Below are positions 28,971 to 38,850 of a stretch of 64,000 bases of DNA, in pieces. Position numbers and translations under genes: made by a program. How positions within the stretch are numbered: the stretch's first letter is position 1; every line of letters starts with the position of its first letter. Location: contig NZ_JAQNDL010000001.1 in NCBI RefSeq assembly GCF_028368995.1, forward strand, positions 2,000,001 through 2,064,000, in the 5' to 3' direction. Source of the DNA: Nannocystis bainbridge. GTDB taxonomy: Bacteria > Myxococcota_A > Polyangia > Nannocystales > Nannocystaceae. The notes under the pieces were generated by a model. The model saw only the letters and a program-made list of their open reading frames with translations. It searched no databases and was not told the DNA's origin.

Positions 28971-30338
28971 TCACGGGCCGACGTGCTTCACCTCGCCCGC
29001 GATCACCATCCCGACCCACTCCGACAGCTGGACCCCGTCCACCGCCGTCGTCCAGAACGACGGCGAGCGCAGGGCCGTGTGGCCCTGACCGAAGTTGTAG
29101 AGCACCTGTCCCTGGCCGATGTAGTAGGTCGCCGCCGCCTCCTCGTGGTCGGCGCGCAGCGACAGCAGCCCGTCCTCGTAGACATCGGCCGGCACGATCA
29201 GCGGCAGCCCGTCGCACGTATCGTGCTGACCGTTGCCCCAGCCGAACGCCATAAACGCCCGGATGACCGCGTCCGCCGTGTTCGAGAACAGCCCGAAGCG
29301 GATCTCCGGGTACGCGCTCAGCGTGTGGGCCAGGATCTCCGTGGCGAAATCGTCGGGGTCGGTGCAGTCCGGCCCGCACGCCGCCAGGATCGTCTCGTCG
29401 AGCCCCCACACCTCGCGGAACGTCCGCTGCAGGCACGGCGGGATCACCGAGTTGGACACCGGCGGGCCCGAATCGTCGATCACGATCATCTGCGGCCCCG
29501 GCCCGAACGCCTCGGCCACCTGCGCCGCGTTGAGCCCCGCCCCGAACCCGCCCGCGCTGATGCCCGTCAGCAGCACCCTCTCCGCGCCCACGAACGTCGG
29601 CACCCACTGCTGCAGGTACTTCGTGATGTTGGCGTAGCCGCGGAAGTGGCGGACCTGCCCGCCGAGCAGCGTGTCACGGTCGCCCCCGTGAATGTCGCCG
29701 GTGCAGTACGGCACGTAGATCATGCTCCAATCCTTGACCGGGTTGCCCGGATTGTTGCGATTGAAGATCCCGTCCGGCGGCGGGATGAACGGGATGTTGA
29801 ACGCCGAGAAGTCGCACACGTCGTTGAAGCAGGCCCCGCCGCCCTCGAGGTAGATCATCACGTTCTTCGACGCCGGGTTCAGGCTGGCGCCGAAGCCCGC
29901 GGTCGCGCCGTTCATGCACATCGTGCCCGGCACCTCGAAGTATTTCCATTGCAGCGGCGGCGCGTCGATGGGTTCGACCGCCGTGCAGTCGGCCAGGCAG
30001 CCGTCGAACGGGTCATCGTCGCCGTCGTCGCACGCCTCGCCGGGGTCGACGTGACCGTCGCCGCAACCCGGCGCCGGCGGCTCGCCGGTCGTGCTCGATC
30101 CGCTCGAGCTCGAGTCCTCTCCGTGTGAGCCGCTGCCGCTGTCCGGCTGCGTCGTGGCGGCCTCGGTCGGCGCTCCGCTGCTCGACGTGCCCGCCGTCGT
30201 CCCGTCGGTCTCGCTGCCGGACGCCTCCGAGTCCGACGCGCCCTGACCCGACGACTCCGCCGCCTCGCCGCAGCCGACCAGGATGCCCGCGCCGCACACG
30301 ACCCGCGCGAGCGAGGATGAAAGCACTGTCTTCCTCAT
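28971..30338 (-). CDS. Pectinacetylesterase-like hydrolase lipoprotein with a myxobacterial Cys repeat
   Basis: 455 residues. The lipobox-like LVGC is followed by a Ser/Thr/Gly linker, then a myxobacterial Cys-rich repeat (CGDGHVDPGEACDDG and a following C...C pair, about 90-118), then a pectinacetylesterase/NOTUM-type alpha/beta-hydrolase: YLEGGGACFND (oxyanion region), the nucleophile elbow TGISAGGFGAGLN, and a late GQGHTAL with the probable catalytic His. The family removes acyl groups from polysaccharide or protein; the substrate here is unknown. The protein is expected outside the inner membrane. Confidence 0.85.
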   Translation of the reverse strand: MRKTVLSSSLARVVCGAGILVGCGEAAESSGQGASDSEASGSETDGTTAGTSSSGAPTEAATTQPDSGSGSHGEDSSSSGSSTTGEPPAPGCGDGHVDPGEACDDGDDDPFDGCLADCTAVEPIDAPPLQWKYFEVPGTMCMNGATAGFGASLNPASKNVMIYLEGGGACFNDVCDFSAFNIPFIPPPDGIFNRNNPGNPVKDWSMIYVPYCTGDIHGGDRDTLLGGQVRHFRGYANITKYLQQWVPTFVGAERVLLTGISAGGFGAGLNAAQVAEAFGPGPQMIVIDDSGPPVSNSVIPPCLQRTFREVWGLDETILAACGPDCTDPDDFATEILAHTLSAYPEIRFGLFSNTADAVIRAFMAFGWGNGQHDTCDGLPLIVPADVYEDGLLSLRADHEEAAATYYIGQGQVLYNFGQGHTALRSPSFWTTAVDGVQLSEWVGMVIAGEVKHVGP

Positions 30339-30732
30339 GAACAACCCTCCTGCGGCAGTGATATCGCCGAGCACACCCGACGATCGTCCCACGCCCGCGA
30401 GAATGCAAGGAGGAGCGTCGCCCCCAACCCTCTGCAAATGTCGGCCGCCGAGCAATGCGGCGATCCTTGCACATGTCCCGAGGGACATCTGATTCTCCAC
30501 CGGCTCCCGCGCCGCAGCGCCGCTCGCGTGACCACGCACTCGAGCGCCTCGCCCGCCCCGCTCGCGCCATCCTCCCTCGGCGCCACCGGTCCTCGCCGCC
30601 GTCGTGATGACAGTGCCCGTCGCGCCGGCGCGTCCTCGCAGCCCCCTGCCACCCTGCGTCGGCCCGTTGTTCCGCCGCACAGGTGCGGCCCGACCGCCCG
30701 GTTATGCACAGCAGACTGGGGAGGCGAAGGCG
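30339..30732. other. Divergent intergenic region with a hairpin-family copy
   Basis: 394 bp between divergent genes. It contains the perfect hairpin ATGTCC-CGAG-GGACAT (30473-30488). Promoters for both genes are expected here; none is convincing by eye. Confidence 0.5.
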
Positions 30733-32592
30733 ATGCTCGGGCGCAGACAGTTCGGCAAGCTCGGTGGGTGGTTGGCGCTCGGGTTCGCCTGCGATTTCGA
30801 CCGCGGCGGCGATTCGCAGCTCGACGGCGATCGCTGGCACAAGGCCAAGCAGATCGCCCGCGACCTGCTGCTCATCGGCCCCGACGGTCAGGATCTCAAG
30901 CTCGAATATCTAAAAATTCTGATCGACGATGGCCTGCCGCCGACGAACGCCCCCAAGAAGGTCCTGATCCTCGGCGCCGGCATCGCCGGCCTCACCGCCG
31001 CGCACCTGCTCAAGCAAGCCGGCCACCACGTCACCATCCTCGAGGCCAACCCCCGGCGGATCGGCGGCCGGATCAAGACCTTCCGCAAGGGCGACCCGCA
31101 GCAGCCGGCGCCGTTCGCCGACCCCGCGCTGTACGCCGAGGCCGGGGCCATGCGGCTCCCCGAGTTTCACCCGCTGGCGCTCGCCCTCGTCGACAAGCTC
31201 GGCCTCTCGCGGCGGCTGTTCTACAACGTCGACGTCGTCGCGCCCGCCGCCACCGCCGTCCCGCCGGTCCGCTACGTGTCCTTCACTGGCGCCACCTGGC
31301 AAAACGGCGCGCCGCTGCCCGGCTTTGTCCCGCCCGATCAGGCCCTGCGCACCTGGATCGCCGTCAACGGCTTGCTCGTGCGCCGCGACGAGTACGCCGC
31401 CGACCCCGCGCTCGTCAACGAGGGCTTTGGCATGTCCGGGGCCGACGTCGATCGCACCACCGCCACCATCTTCAACGACGCGCTCGACCCGGTGCGCGAC
31501 TACTACTCCGACCTGCTGCCCGACGGCACCCGCGAGAACAAGCCGACCGCCGCCTGGATCGACGGCTGGGCCCGCGCGATCTACGATTTCGACGGCTTCT
31601 CGATGAATCGTTACCTCACCGAGTACGCCCTGCTCGAAGAGGCCACCGTCGACGCCATCGGCACCGTCGAGAACGCCACCTCGCGCCTGCCGCTGTCGTT
31701 CATGCACACCTTCATCGGTCGCAGCGACATCGCCCCCGGCGCGCGCTACTGGGAGGTCGACGGCGGCCTGTGGCGCCTGCCCTACGCGTTCGAGCCGGGG
31801 CTGCACCCGCACATCGAGCTCGACCGCCGGGTCGTCCGGATCGTCACCGGCGACGGCCAGCACGGGCCCGCGGTCCGCGTCGAGACCATCGACGAGAGCG
31901 ACGCCCCCGGGCCCGAATACACCGCCGACCTGGCGATCGTCACGATCCCCTTCTCGAGCCTGCGCCACGTCGAGTTCGAGCCCATGCTGTCGTACGGCAA
32001 GCGCCGCGCGATCATCGAGATGCACTACGACGCCGCCACCAAGATCTTGCTCGAGTTTCGCCGCCGCTGGTGGGAGTTCACCGAGGCGGATTGGCAGCAC
32101 GAGCTCGACGCGATCGCGCCCGGCCTGTACGCCCAATACGGCGAGGAGCCCGTCACCCGCGTGTTCGGCGGCGGCTCGGTCACCGACAATCCCAATCGCA
32201 ACATCTATTATCCGTCGCACGCCGTCGCCGGCAGCCCGGGCGGGGTCGTGCTCGCCTCGTACACCTGGGCCGACGACGCCGCCCGCTGGGACTCCATGGC
32301 CGACGACGACCGCTACGGGTTCGCCTTGCGCGGCCTGCAGGACGTGCACGGCGACCGCATCGAGGCCTTTTATACCGGCCGCGGCCAGACCCATAGCTGG
32401 ATGAACGACAGCTACGCCTTCGGCGAGGCCGCCGTGTTCCTGCCCGGCCAGCTGATCGAGCTGCACCTCCACACCCTCAGCGTCGAGGGTCCGCTGCATT
32501 TCGCCGGCGAGCACACCTCGCTCAAACACGCCTGGGTCGAGGGCGCGCTCGAGTCCGCCGTGCGCGCGGCGCTCGAGGTCCATCGCCGCTGA
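30733..32592 (+). CDS. Tat-exported flavin amine oxidase (L-amino-acid-oxidase-like)
   Basis: A 619-residue FAD enzyme. The N terminus has a twin-arginine-like motif (GRRQFGK) followed by a hydrophobic stretch and LGFAC, suggesting export of the folded, cofactor-loaded protein, perhaps as a lipoprotein. The Rossmann motif [16 protein letters not shown] is at about 77-92, then RIGGRIKTF, the LAAO-type block [13 protein letters not shown], and the C-terminal FAD block HFAGEHTS. Such enzymes deaminate amino acids and release H2O2; substrate unknown. GGGGAGG lies 8 nt before the ATG. Confidence 0.87.
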   Translation: MLGRRQFGKLGGWLALGFACDFDRGGDSQLDGDRWHKAKQIARDLLLIGPDGQDLKLEYLKILIDDGLPPTNAPKKVLILGAGIAGLTAAHLLKQAGHHVTILEANPRRIGGRIKTFRKGDPQQPAPFADPALYAEAGAMRLPEFHPLALALVDKLGLSRRLFYNVDVVAPAATAVPPVRYVSFTGATWQNGAPLPGFVPPDQALRTWIAVNGLLVRRDEYAADPALVNEGFGMSGADVDRTTATIFNDALDPVRDYYSDLLPDGTRENKPTAAWIDGWARAIYDFDGFSMNRYLTEYALLEEATVDAIGTVENATSRLPLSFMHTFIGRSDIAPGARYWEVDGGLWRLPYAFEPGLHPHIELDRRVVRIVTGDGQHGPAVRVETIDESDAPGPEYTADLAIVTIPFSSLRHVEFEPMLSYGKRRAIIEMHYDAATKILLEFRRRWWEFTEADWQHELDAIAPGLYAQYGEEPVTRVFGGGSVTDNPNRNIYYPSHAVAGSPGGVVLASYTWADDAARWDSMADDDRYGFALRGLQDVHGDRIEAFYTGRGQTHSWMNDSYAFGEAAVFLPGQLIELHLHTLSVEGPLHFAGEHTSLKHAWVEGALESAVRAALEVHRR

Positions 32593-32765
32593 TTGCGCCG
32601 GAGTGCCGACGTCCCCTCTCCAGCGGCAGCATCGCCGGCCCCGATCTTCGCTGCGAACTGCAGCGACCTCACCGAAGCCAGATCTCTCATCCTCCCGACA
32701 ATCGATGTCGTCGGTGGAGACAATCCTGGCGCGCCCTCGCGTCCGACCCACGCTCCGGTCGCGCC

Positions 32766-34208
32766 ATGGTCATACGATTCGCCGCGGTCCTCGCATTCCT
32801 CGGGCTCGCCTGCCACGCCGCCGCGCCTGAAGTCGCTCCGCGCAGCGACCTGAGCCCGATCCGCGACGTCGTGTTCTCCCCGCAGCCGCTCGAAGCCAGC
32901 CACAACGCCCGGGTCGCGCGCCTCGTCGACGAGGCCGAGCGCAGCCTCGACATCGCCATGTACTCCTTCAACGACGCCGAGATCCGGGCCGCCCTCGCCG
33001 CGGCCGTCGAGCGCGGCGTCGAGGTCCGCCTCCTCTACGAGACCGCCCGCGAGGACCGCAAGCTGGACGGCGACGCGTTGCAGGACTCGCCCTCGGGCCG
33101 GCTCGAGCAGGACGGCGTCGACGTGCGATGGGTCAACAAGATCCTCCACCACAAGCTCATGATCGTCGACGGCCCGCGCGACGACCTCGAGGCGGCGGAC
33201 AGCGCCCACCTCGTCACCGGCAGCGGCAACTGGTCGCGCGGCGCCGCCACCCTCTACGACGAGAACACCCTGTTCCTGCGCGGCGAGCGAGCGCTTGTGC
33301 TGCGCATGCAACAGGAGTTCGAGCACCTGTGGCAGCACTCGCGCGATTTCGTCGGCGATCCCGCGCTCGCCAGCCGCGCCTCGACCCTGCTGCTCGACGA
33401 CGCGACGATCGACGACGAGCCGGACGCGCACGTGTACTTCACCTCGGCCAACTTCGACCTGCGCGGCGCCGACACCTTCGTCGCCAGCGGCCGCGAGACC
33501 GTCGCCGACGCCCTCGTGGCCGCCATCGCCGACGCCACCGAATCGATCGACATCGCCTCCGCCCACCTGCGCCTGCGCGCCGTCGCCGACGCCCTGATCG
33601 CCCGCGCCGACGAGCTGCCGATCCGCGTCTACCTCGACGGTCAGGAGTACATCGCCGCCGCCACCCACGCCGCCCAGGCCGAAGCGCTCGCGGCCTGCCT
33701 CGCGGCGGCCGGCGCCGATCCGGCGCGTCAGCGGGCCTGTGAAGCTCGCGGCGCTCGCTTCGGCTACCAGGTCGGCGCCGCCGGCGTCGCCGTCCGCTAC
33801 AAGGTCTACGCCTACCGCTGGCACGCCAGCTACGCCCTGCAGATGCACCACAAGTACATGCTGATCGACGGCGACGAGCTGTGGACCGGCAGCTTCAACC
33901 TGTCTGCCAACGCCGAGCACGACACCTTCGAGAACATGCTCGTGCTGCGCGGCCCCGCCTACGCCGGGCTCGTCGCCCGCTTCGCCGCCAACTTCGCCGC
34001 CATCTGGGACACCGGCCGCGAAGACGAGCGCCTGGCCGCCCTGCAGCGCGACCTCGACGACGGCGGCCCGGTCCCGCTGGTGTTCCCGGCCATGGCCCTG
34101 GAGCACGGCGAGATCGCCGATCTCAAGCGGCAGATCCGCGAGGCCTGCCCCGCCGTCGACTCCCCACATTACCGCGCCCACCCGGAGTCGCACCGGACCT
34201 GCGAGTGA
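32766..34208 (+). CDS. Phospholipase D-like lipoprotein with two HKD motifs
   Basis: 480 residues. The lipobox LGLAC gives Cys16. Two complete catalytic HxKx4D motifs are present: H128-x-K130-x4-D135 followed by GSGNWS, and H361-x-K363-x4-D368 followed by GSFNLS. This is the duplicated arrangement of phospholipase D/nuclease/cardiolipin-synthase proteins. It lacks the membrane helices of cardiolipin synthase, so an exported phospholipase or nuclease is more likely. It follows the amine oxidase on the same strand after 173 bp. A hairpin abuts the stop codon. Confidence 0.85.
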   Translation: MVIRFAAVLAFLGLACHAAAPEVAPRSDLSPIRDVVFSPQPLEASHNARVARLVDEAERSLDIAMYSFNDAEIRAALAAAVERGVEVRLLYETAREDRKLDGDALQDSPSGRLEQDGVDVRWVNKILHHKLMIVDGPRDDLEAADSAHLVTGSGNWSRGAATLYDENTLFLRGERALVLRMQQEFEHLWQHSRDFVGDPALASRASTLLLDDATIDDEPDAHVYFTSANFDLRGADTFVASGRETVADALVAAIADATESIDIASAHLRLRAVADALIARADELPIRVYLDGQEYIAAATHAAQAEALAACLAAAGADPARQRACEARGARFGYQVGAAGVAVRYKVYAYRWHASYALQMHHKYMLIDGDELWTGSFNLSANAEHDTFENMLVLRGPAYAGLVARFAANFAAIWDTGREDERLAALQRDLDDGGPVPLVFPAMALEHGEIADLKRQIREACPAVDSPHYRAHPESHRTCE

Positions 34209-34226
34209 GCTGTCCTTCGGGACAGC
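34209..34226 (+). terminator. Hairpin-family copy with UUCG loop at a gene end
   Basis: GCTGTCC-TTCG-GGACAGC, a perfect 7-bp stem closed by C(UUCG)G, starting at the base after the phospholipase D-like gene's stop codon. It is the clearest case of the element sitting at a transcript end. Confidence 0.7.
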
Positions 34227-34545
34227 CTGCCTCCGCGGCCCCCGTCGCCGGCGGCACGGCGCCCGAGCGGGGCCCGCGCGGCTCGCCGTCACGTCGCGCC
34301 GCGGTCACGTGACCGCCTCGCGGGGTGACCCGAGAGTCATGTCGAGACCGACAGCTCGGTCGGGCCGGCGCTCGCCCACGCCGCGCCAGGCCCGGGCGCG
34401 CCCCTGCGCCGAGATCGCGCAGGGGGCCATTCTCGCGCGCGTAAACACCGTTCAACGATTGCTCTCGCCTTGCTCCCGCGGGCCGTCCTCGGCTACCGTC
34501 GCGGCCTCGTTCGCCAAGCAGTCTGCGGTGGTCGGGAGGGGTCGG
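34227..34545. other. Intergenic region upstream of vgrG
   Basis: 319 bp. No gene seen. I looked for a sigma54-type GG-N10-GC element, common before T6SS genes elsewhere, and found none convincing. An SD-like GGGAGGGG precedes vgrG. Confidence 0.4.
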
Positions 34546-36702
34546 ATGGCAGCGCTCGCATCTATTCTCGCGTTGATCGGCAACCGTCCGGTCTACACCT
34601 TCAATGTCGACGGGCTCGACGCCGAGGCCCGGGTGCTGCGGTTCACCGGCCAGGAGGGGGTCAGCGCGCTGTTCGAGTTCCGGCTCGAGCTCGCCTGCCC
34701 GCACATGCTCGAGGTCGACCAGCTCGTCGGCAAGACCGGCGTGCTCGAGATCGCCGGCGTCGACGAGCCGCGGTTCGTCCACGGCATCGTCGCCCACGCC
34801 GAGTACATCGGCGAGAGCCGCGAGTTCGCGCTGTTCGCCGTCACTCTGGTGCCGCGGGTGTGGCGGCTGTCGCTGCGCCAGGACTGCCGGATCTTCCAGG
34901 AGCAGCGCACGCCGGACATCATCCGCGCGGTGCTCGAGGTGGCCGGCTTCAAGCCCAGCGCGTACCGCTTCGACATCGTCGCCTCGTACGCCCCGCGGAA
35001 CTACTGCGTGCAGTACCGCGAGAGCGACTGGGACTTCATCAGCCGCCTGCTCGAGGAGGACGGCCTCTTCTATTACTTCGAGCACGAGGAGGACAAGCAC
35101 GTCCTCGTCATGTCCGACCACAAGGGCACCCACCGGCCGATCGCCGGCGACCCCGAGGTGTGGTGGAACAGCCAGGACGGGCACGTCGAGGATCGCGAGC
35201 ACATCCACGAGTTCCGGTTCGGCCAGCACATCCGCTCCGGCAAGGCCAGCCTGCGCGACTTCTACTTCCCGACCCCTGATCAGGGCATGGAGGTCCGCTC
35301 CGAGGCCAAGCACGACACCGACCTCGAGGTCTACGACTACCCCGGCGAGTACCGCTTCCCCGGCGGCAACGACCCTGACCGCGGCCCTGGCATCGCCAAG
35401 AACCGCATCGAGGCGCTGCAGGCCACCCGTCGCAGCGGCACCGGCAAGGGCGACTGCATGCGCCTCGTCCCCGGCTACGCCTTTACGCTCGCCAACCACC
35501 GGCGCAGCGAGCTCAATGGCGAGTACACCCTGCTGACCGTGCAGCACCGCGGCGAGCAGCCGCAGGTCCTCGACCAGGACGCCAACAGCGGCAACGCCTT
35601 CGTCTACGAGTCGCGCTTCACGTGCATCGAGCGGGCTGTCATCTACCGCCCGACGCGCGCCACCCCGCGGCCGTTCGTGCGCGGCCTGCAGTCGGCCGTC
35701 GTCGTCGGCCCGCCCGGCGAAGAGGTCCACGTCGACGAGCAGGCCCGCGTCATGGTCCAGTTCCACTGGGACCGCCAGGGTCGCTTCGACGATCACAGCA
35801 GCTGCTGGATCCGCGTCAGCCAGCTGTGGGCCGGCGCCGGCTGGGGCGCCATGTTCATCCCGCGGGTCGGCCACGAGGTCCTCGTCGACTTCCTCGAGGG
35901 CGACCCCGACAAGCCGATCATCACCGGCCGCGTCTATCACGGCAACAACAACATCCCCTACCCGCTGCCGGCCGAGAAGACCAAGAGCACCATCAAGTCG
36001 GAGAGCTCGCTCGGCGGCGGCGGCTACAACGAGTTCCGCTACGAGGACCTCAAGGGCTCCGAGCAGATCTTCATGCACGCCGAGCGCGACCTCGACATCC
36101 ACGTCAACCATGACCGGATGGAGAACGTGCTGCACGACCGCCACCTGCGGGTCGGCGACGCCGTCAACGGCGAGAAGGTCGGCGACTTCAACGAGCTCGT
36201 CATGCGCGACCGTCACGTCCGCGTCGACCGTCACCGCCACGAGCACATCGGCGGCGACGCCTTCGTGCACGTCGGCGGCATCGACGGCGACGGCAACCAG
36301 CACGTCATCATCGACAAGCACCAGTACACGCTGGTCCGCGTCGACCGCCACGACCACGTCGAGGGCTCGGCGATGGCCAAGGTCGACAAGACCACCTCGC
36401 TGACCATCGGCGACGAGGCTCACCTCAAGGTCGGCAGCAAGACCGCGATCGAGTCGGGCGCCGAGATCCACGTCAAGGCCCCGACGATCGTCATCGAGGC
36501 CGGCACCGGCATCACCGTCAAGGGCCCCGGCGGCTTCATCACCATCGACGCCTCGGGCGTCGTCATCCAGGGTCGCCTCGTCAAGGTCAACAGCGGCGGC
36601 GCTGCGCTGGCCGGCAGCGGTTGCGCCCCGATCGCCCCCGAGGACGCGCGCCCCGCCGAGCCCCAGTCACCCAAGCCCGCCGACCGCGGCGCGGAGACCT
36701 GA
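34546..36702 (+). CDS. vgrG: Type VI secretion spike protein VgrG
   Basis: 718-residue trimeric spike of the T6SS tail. The gp27-like N terminus (about 12-380) contains the conserved block QYRESDWDFISRLLEEDGLFYYFEHE. The gp5-type OB domain (about 395-475) has VMVQFHWDRQGR, IRVSQLWAGAGWGAMFIPRVGHEVLVDF and DPDKPIITGRVYH. A C-terminal needle follows, with His/Asp-rich repeats (HLRVGD, HVRVDRHRHEHIGG, HVEGSAMAKV), ending Pro-rich without an added catalytic domain. It is the first gene of a four-gene cargo operon, 3 bp upstream of the PAAR protein expected to cap it. No T6SS sheath or baseplate genes are in the window. Confidence 0.95.
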   Translation: MAALASILALIGNRPVYTFNVDGLDAEARVLRFTGQEGVSALFEFRLELACPHMLEVDQLVGKTGVLEIAGVDEPRFVHGIVAHAEYIGESREFALFAVTLVPRVWRLSLRQDCRIFQEQRTPDIIRAVLEVAGFKPSAYRFDIVASYAPRNYCVQYRESDWDFISRLLEEDGLFYYFEHEEDKHVLVMSDHKGTHRPIAGDPEVWWNSQDGHVEDREHIHEFRFGQHIRSGKASLRDFYFPTPDQGMEVRSEAKHDTDLEVYDYPGEYRFPGGNDPDRGPGIAKNRIEALQATRRSGTGKGDCMRLVPGYAFTLANHRRSELNGEYTLLTVQHRGEQPQVLDQDANSGNAFVYESRFTCIERAVIYRPTRATPRPFVRGLQSAVVVGPPGEEVHVDEQARVMVQFHWDRQGRFDDHSSCWIRVSQLWAGAGWGAMFIPRVGHEVLVDFLEGDPDKPIITGRVYHGNNNIPYPLPAEKTKSTIKSESSLGGGGYNEFRYEDLKGSEQIFMHAERDLDIHVNHDRMENVLHDRHLRVGDAVNGEKVGDFNELVMRDRHVRVDRHRHEHIGGDAFVHVGGIDGDGNQHVIIDKHQYTLVRVDRHDHVEGSAMAKVDKTTSLTIGDEAHLKVGSKTAIESGAEIHVKAPTIVIEAGTGITVKGPGGFITIDASGVVIQGRLVKVNSGGAALAGSGCAPIAPEDARPAEPQSPKPADRGAET

Positions 36703-36705
36703 GCC

Positions 36706-38850
36706 ATGCCGCCCAGCGCACGCATCACGGACGCCCACACCTGCCCCGTTCACGGCGGCGGCCCGGTCTGCGTCGGCGACGCGACCATCATCGTCGGCAA
36801 CGTCCCCGCGGCCCGGTTGGGCGACGGGCTCATCTGCCCGTGCGGCCCCGACCTCATCTCGCAGGGCGAGAACACGGTGATCTTCGGCAACATGCCGGCC
36901 GCGCGCCTCGGCGACGCCACCGCCCACGGCGGCGCCCTGGCCCAGGGGTGCCCGACGGTGCTCATCGGCTCGACCGCGCAGACCGAGGCGCTCAAGACCG
37001 ACAAGCCGTTCTGCGAGAAGTGCCCCTACGAGCAGCGGCCGCCCGAGCTCGAGGGCTTCCCGCCGGTCATCATCGACGCCCACATGCACATCCAGAGCGG
37101 CAACTGTGCCCCGCTGCCGCCGCTGCGGGCCAAGGCCATGGGCGTGCGCATCGATCGCGGCACCGTCAACTTCATGGCCGGCGTCCCGATCCTCAGCTCG
37201 CTCATGGTCGGCGACATGGGGGAGGTCGCGCCCGAGCCGACCCACGTGGTCGGCGAGCGGCTCATCAGCGAGAACAACGGCATCGATTTCCTGGCCGGCG
37301 GCGCCGGTGGTTACTTCGTCGGCATCTCGATCGTGCTGACGATGGACATGGACTTCTGCCACCTCGACGGCTACGAGGGCCTGCACATCTATCAGGAGGA
37401 CGAAGAGGGCCGGCGCTGGTACGCCAACCGCAAGAACGGCACCCAGCGCTACGAGGACTGCCGGCGCGTCTACCTCGACAGCAACGAGGACCTGCCGATG
37501 GACCACGAGGAGGACAATCCTCAGGCCCAGGAGGGCGCGATCGACAGCTCGCGCCAGTTCGACCGCTACCTCAAGGACATGCGCTCCAACTGCTACGAGA
37601 CCTGGCGGCAGCAGCGGCGGCGCACCGAGATGGTGGCCGCGCAGAACCCCCTGCGCCTGCTCCCGCTCTACCACTACGAGCCGCGCCGCTACATCTCGAT
37701 GGAGGCGCCCGACGCCCCGTTCCAGAACCTGGTCGAGAACGGCGGCCTCTACGTCGGCCTCAAGATGTACACCTCGCAGGGCTACATGCCGAAGGAGTCG
37801 ACCGAGCGCGGCAAGAAGACCGGCGACGTCACCCGCGCCTTCTTCAGCCGGCTCGCCGGCGAGGGCCTGCCGCTCCAGACCCACTGCACCCCGGAGGGTT
37901 GGTACACCCACCACCGCGAGCTCTACATCGACCTCGCCAGCGACGAGATTCGCGACCAGTACAAGCACCCGATCGACGGCTCGCTCGACGACCGCGAGCG
38001 CATGCAGTACTTCCAGGACCACTTCGTGCACCCCGAGGCGTGGCGCCTGGTCATGCAGGACAACCCGTCGCTGCGGCTGTGCCTGGCCCACTGGGCCTCC
38101 GACAAGCGGCTGTGGCGCGACAACGTCGCCGACTTCAAGAAGCCGATCATGACGCGCGAGGAGCTGCGCGAGTTCCAGAAGTGGGCGATCGGCCGCAATG
38201 GTTCGCGGTACTACCGCAACATCCACGACCTGTGGTCCGAGTCGCCGTTCGCCAGCAAGGCCATGCCCTCGGTCGACGCCAAGGACACCATCTACGCCAA
38301 GAGCTGGATCCGCAGCATCGTCGAGATGTGCGGCGAATACCCCAACTTCTACACCGACCTGTCCTACCTGCCGATCTTCGAGAAGTACGAGGCGTGGGGC
38401 GGCGAGGACGTGCCCTACTGGCACCAGTTGGTCGAGATCCTGCGCGAATACCCGCACATGGTCGACAAGCTGATGTTCGGCACCGACTGGTACATGATCC
38501 TGATGGACAAGCTCGGCTACCGCAAATGGTACGAGGAGACCATCAAGGCGCTCGAGGAGGTCTCCAAGGCGCTCGAGGGCCAGTGGTCGGCCCACTTCCT
38601 GTTCCACCAGTTCGCCATCATCAACCCGATCAAGTTCTACCGGCTCGACAAGATCGTCGACAAGCTCAAGGCCAACCTCACCACCGCGATCGGCCGGCTC
38701 GACGGCGGCGACAAGGCCAAGATGTTGTCCGACCTCGAGCGCCGGCACCAGGTGCTCGCGGCCGCGTGCGACCAGGCCCGCCTGTCGCGGATGCAGAGCG
38801 CGGTCAAGCAGGGCCCGCTGCGCTTCACCGGACCGGAGGGCTGGCAGTGA
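36706..38850 (+). CDS. PAAR-domain protein fused to an amidohydrolase domain (putative T6SS effector)
   Basis: 714 residues. Residues 1-95 are a PAAR tip domain with two PAARLGD motifs (35-41 and 64-70). A CEKC pair (103-106) leads into an amidohydrolase-2-type TIM barrel (about 118-640) with the metal/active-site pattern D124-A-H126-M-H128, H393 (QTHCTPEGW), H462 (CLAHWAS) and D594 (FGTDWYM). PAAR domains sharpen the VgrG spike and carry fused cargo into target cells, so this reads as a specialised effector with hydrolase or decarboxylase chemistry; the substrate is unknown. It overlaps the next gene by 4 bp. Confidence 0.88.
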   Translation: MPPSARITDAHTCPVHGGGPVCVGDATIIVGNVPAARLGDGLICPCGPDLISQGENTVIFGNMPAARLGDATAHGGALAQGCPTVLIGSTAQTEALKTDKPFCEKCPYEQRPPELEGFPPVIIDAHMHIQSGNCAPLPPLRAKAMGVRIDRGTVNFMAGVPILSSLMVGDMGEVAPEPTHVVGERLISENNGIDFLAGGAGGYFVGISIVLTMDMDFCHLDGYEGLHIYQEDEEGRRWYANRKNGTQRYEDCRRVYLDSNEDLPMDHEEDNPQAQEGAIDSSRQFDRYLKDMRSNCYETWRQQRRRTEMVAAQNPLRLLPLYHYEPRRYISMEAPDAPFQNLVENGGLYVGLKMYTSQGYMPKESTERGKKTGDVTRAFFSRLAGEGLPLQTHCTPEGWYTHHRELYIDLASDEIRDQYKHPIDGSLDDRERMQYFQDHFVHPEAWRLVMQDNPSLRLCLAHWASDKRLWRDNVADFKKPIMTREELREFQKWAIGRNGSRYYRNIHDLWSESPFASKAMPSVDAKDTIYAKSWIRSIVEMCGEYPNFYTDLSYLPIFEKYEAWGGEDVPYWHQLVEILREYPHMVDKLMFGTDWYMILMDKLGYRKWYEETIKALEEVSKALEGQWSAHFLFHQFAIINPIKFYRLDKIVDKLKANLTTAIGRLDGGDKAKMLSDLERRHQVLAAACDQARLSRMQSAVKQGPLRFTGPEGWQ

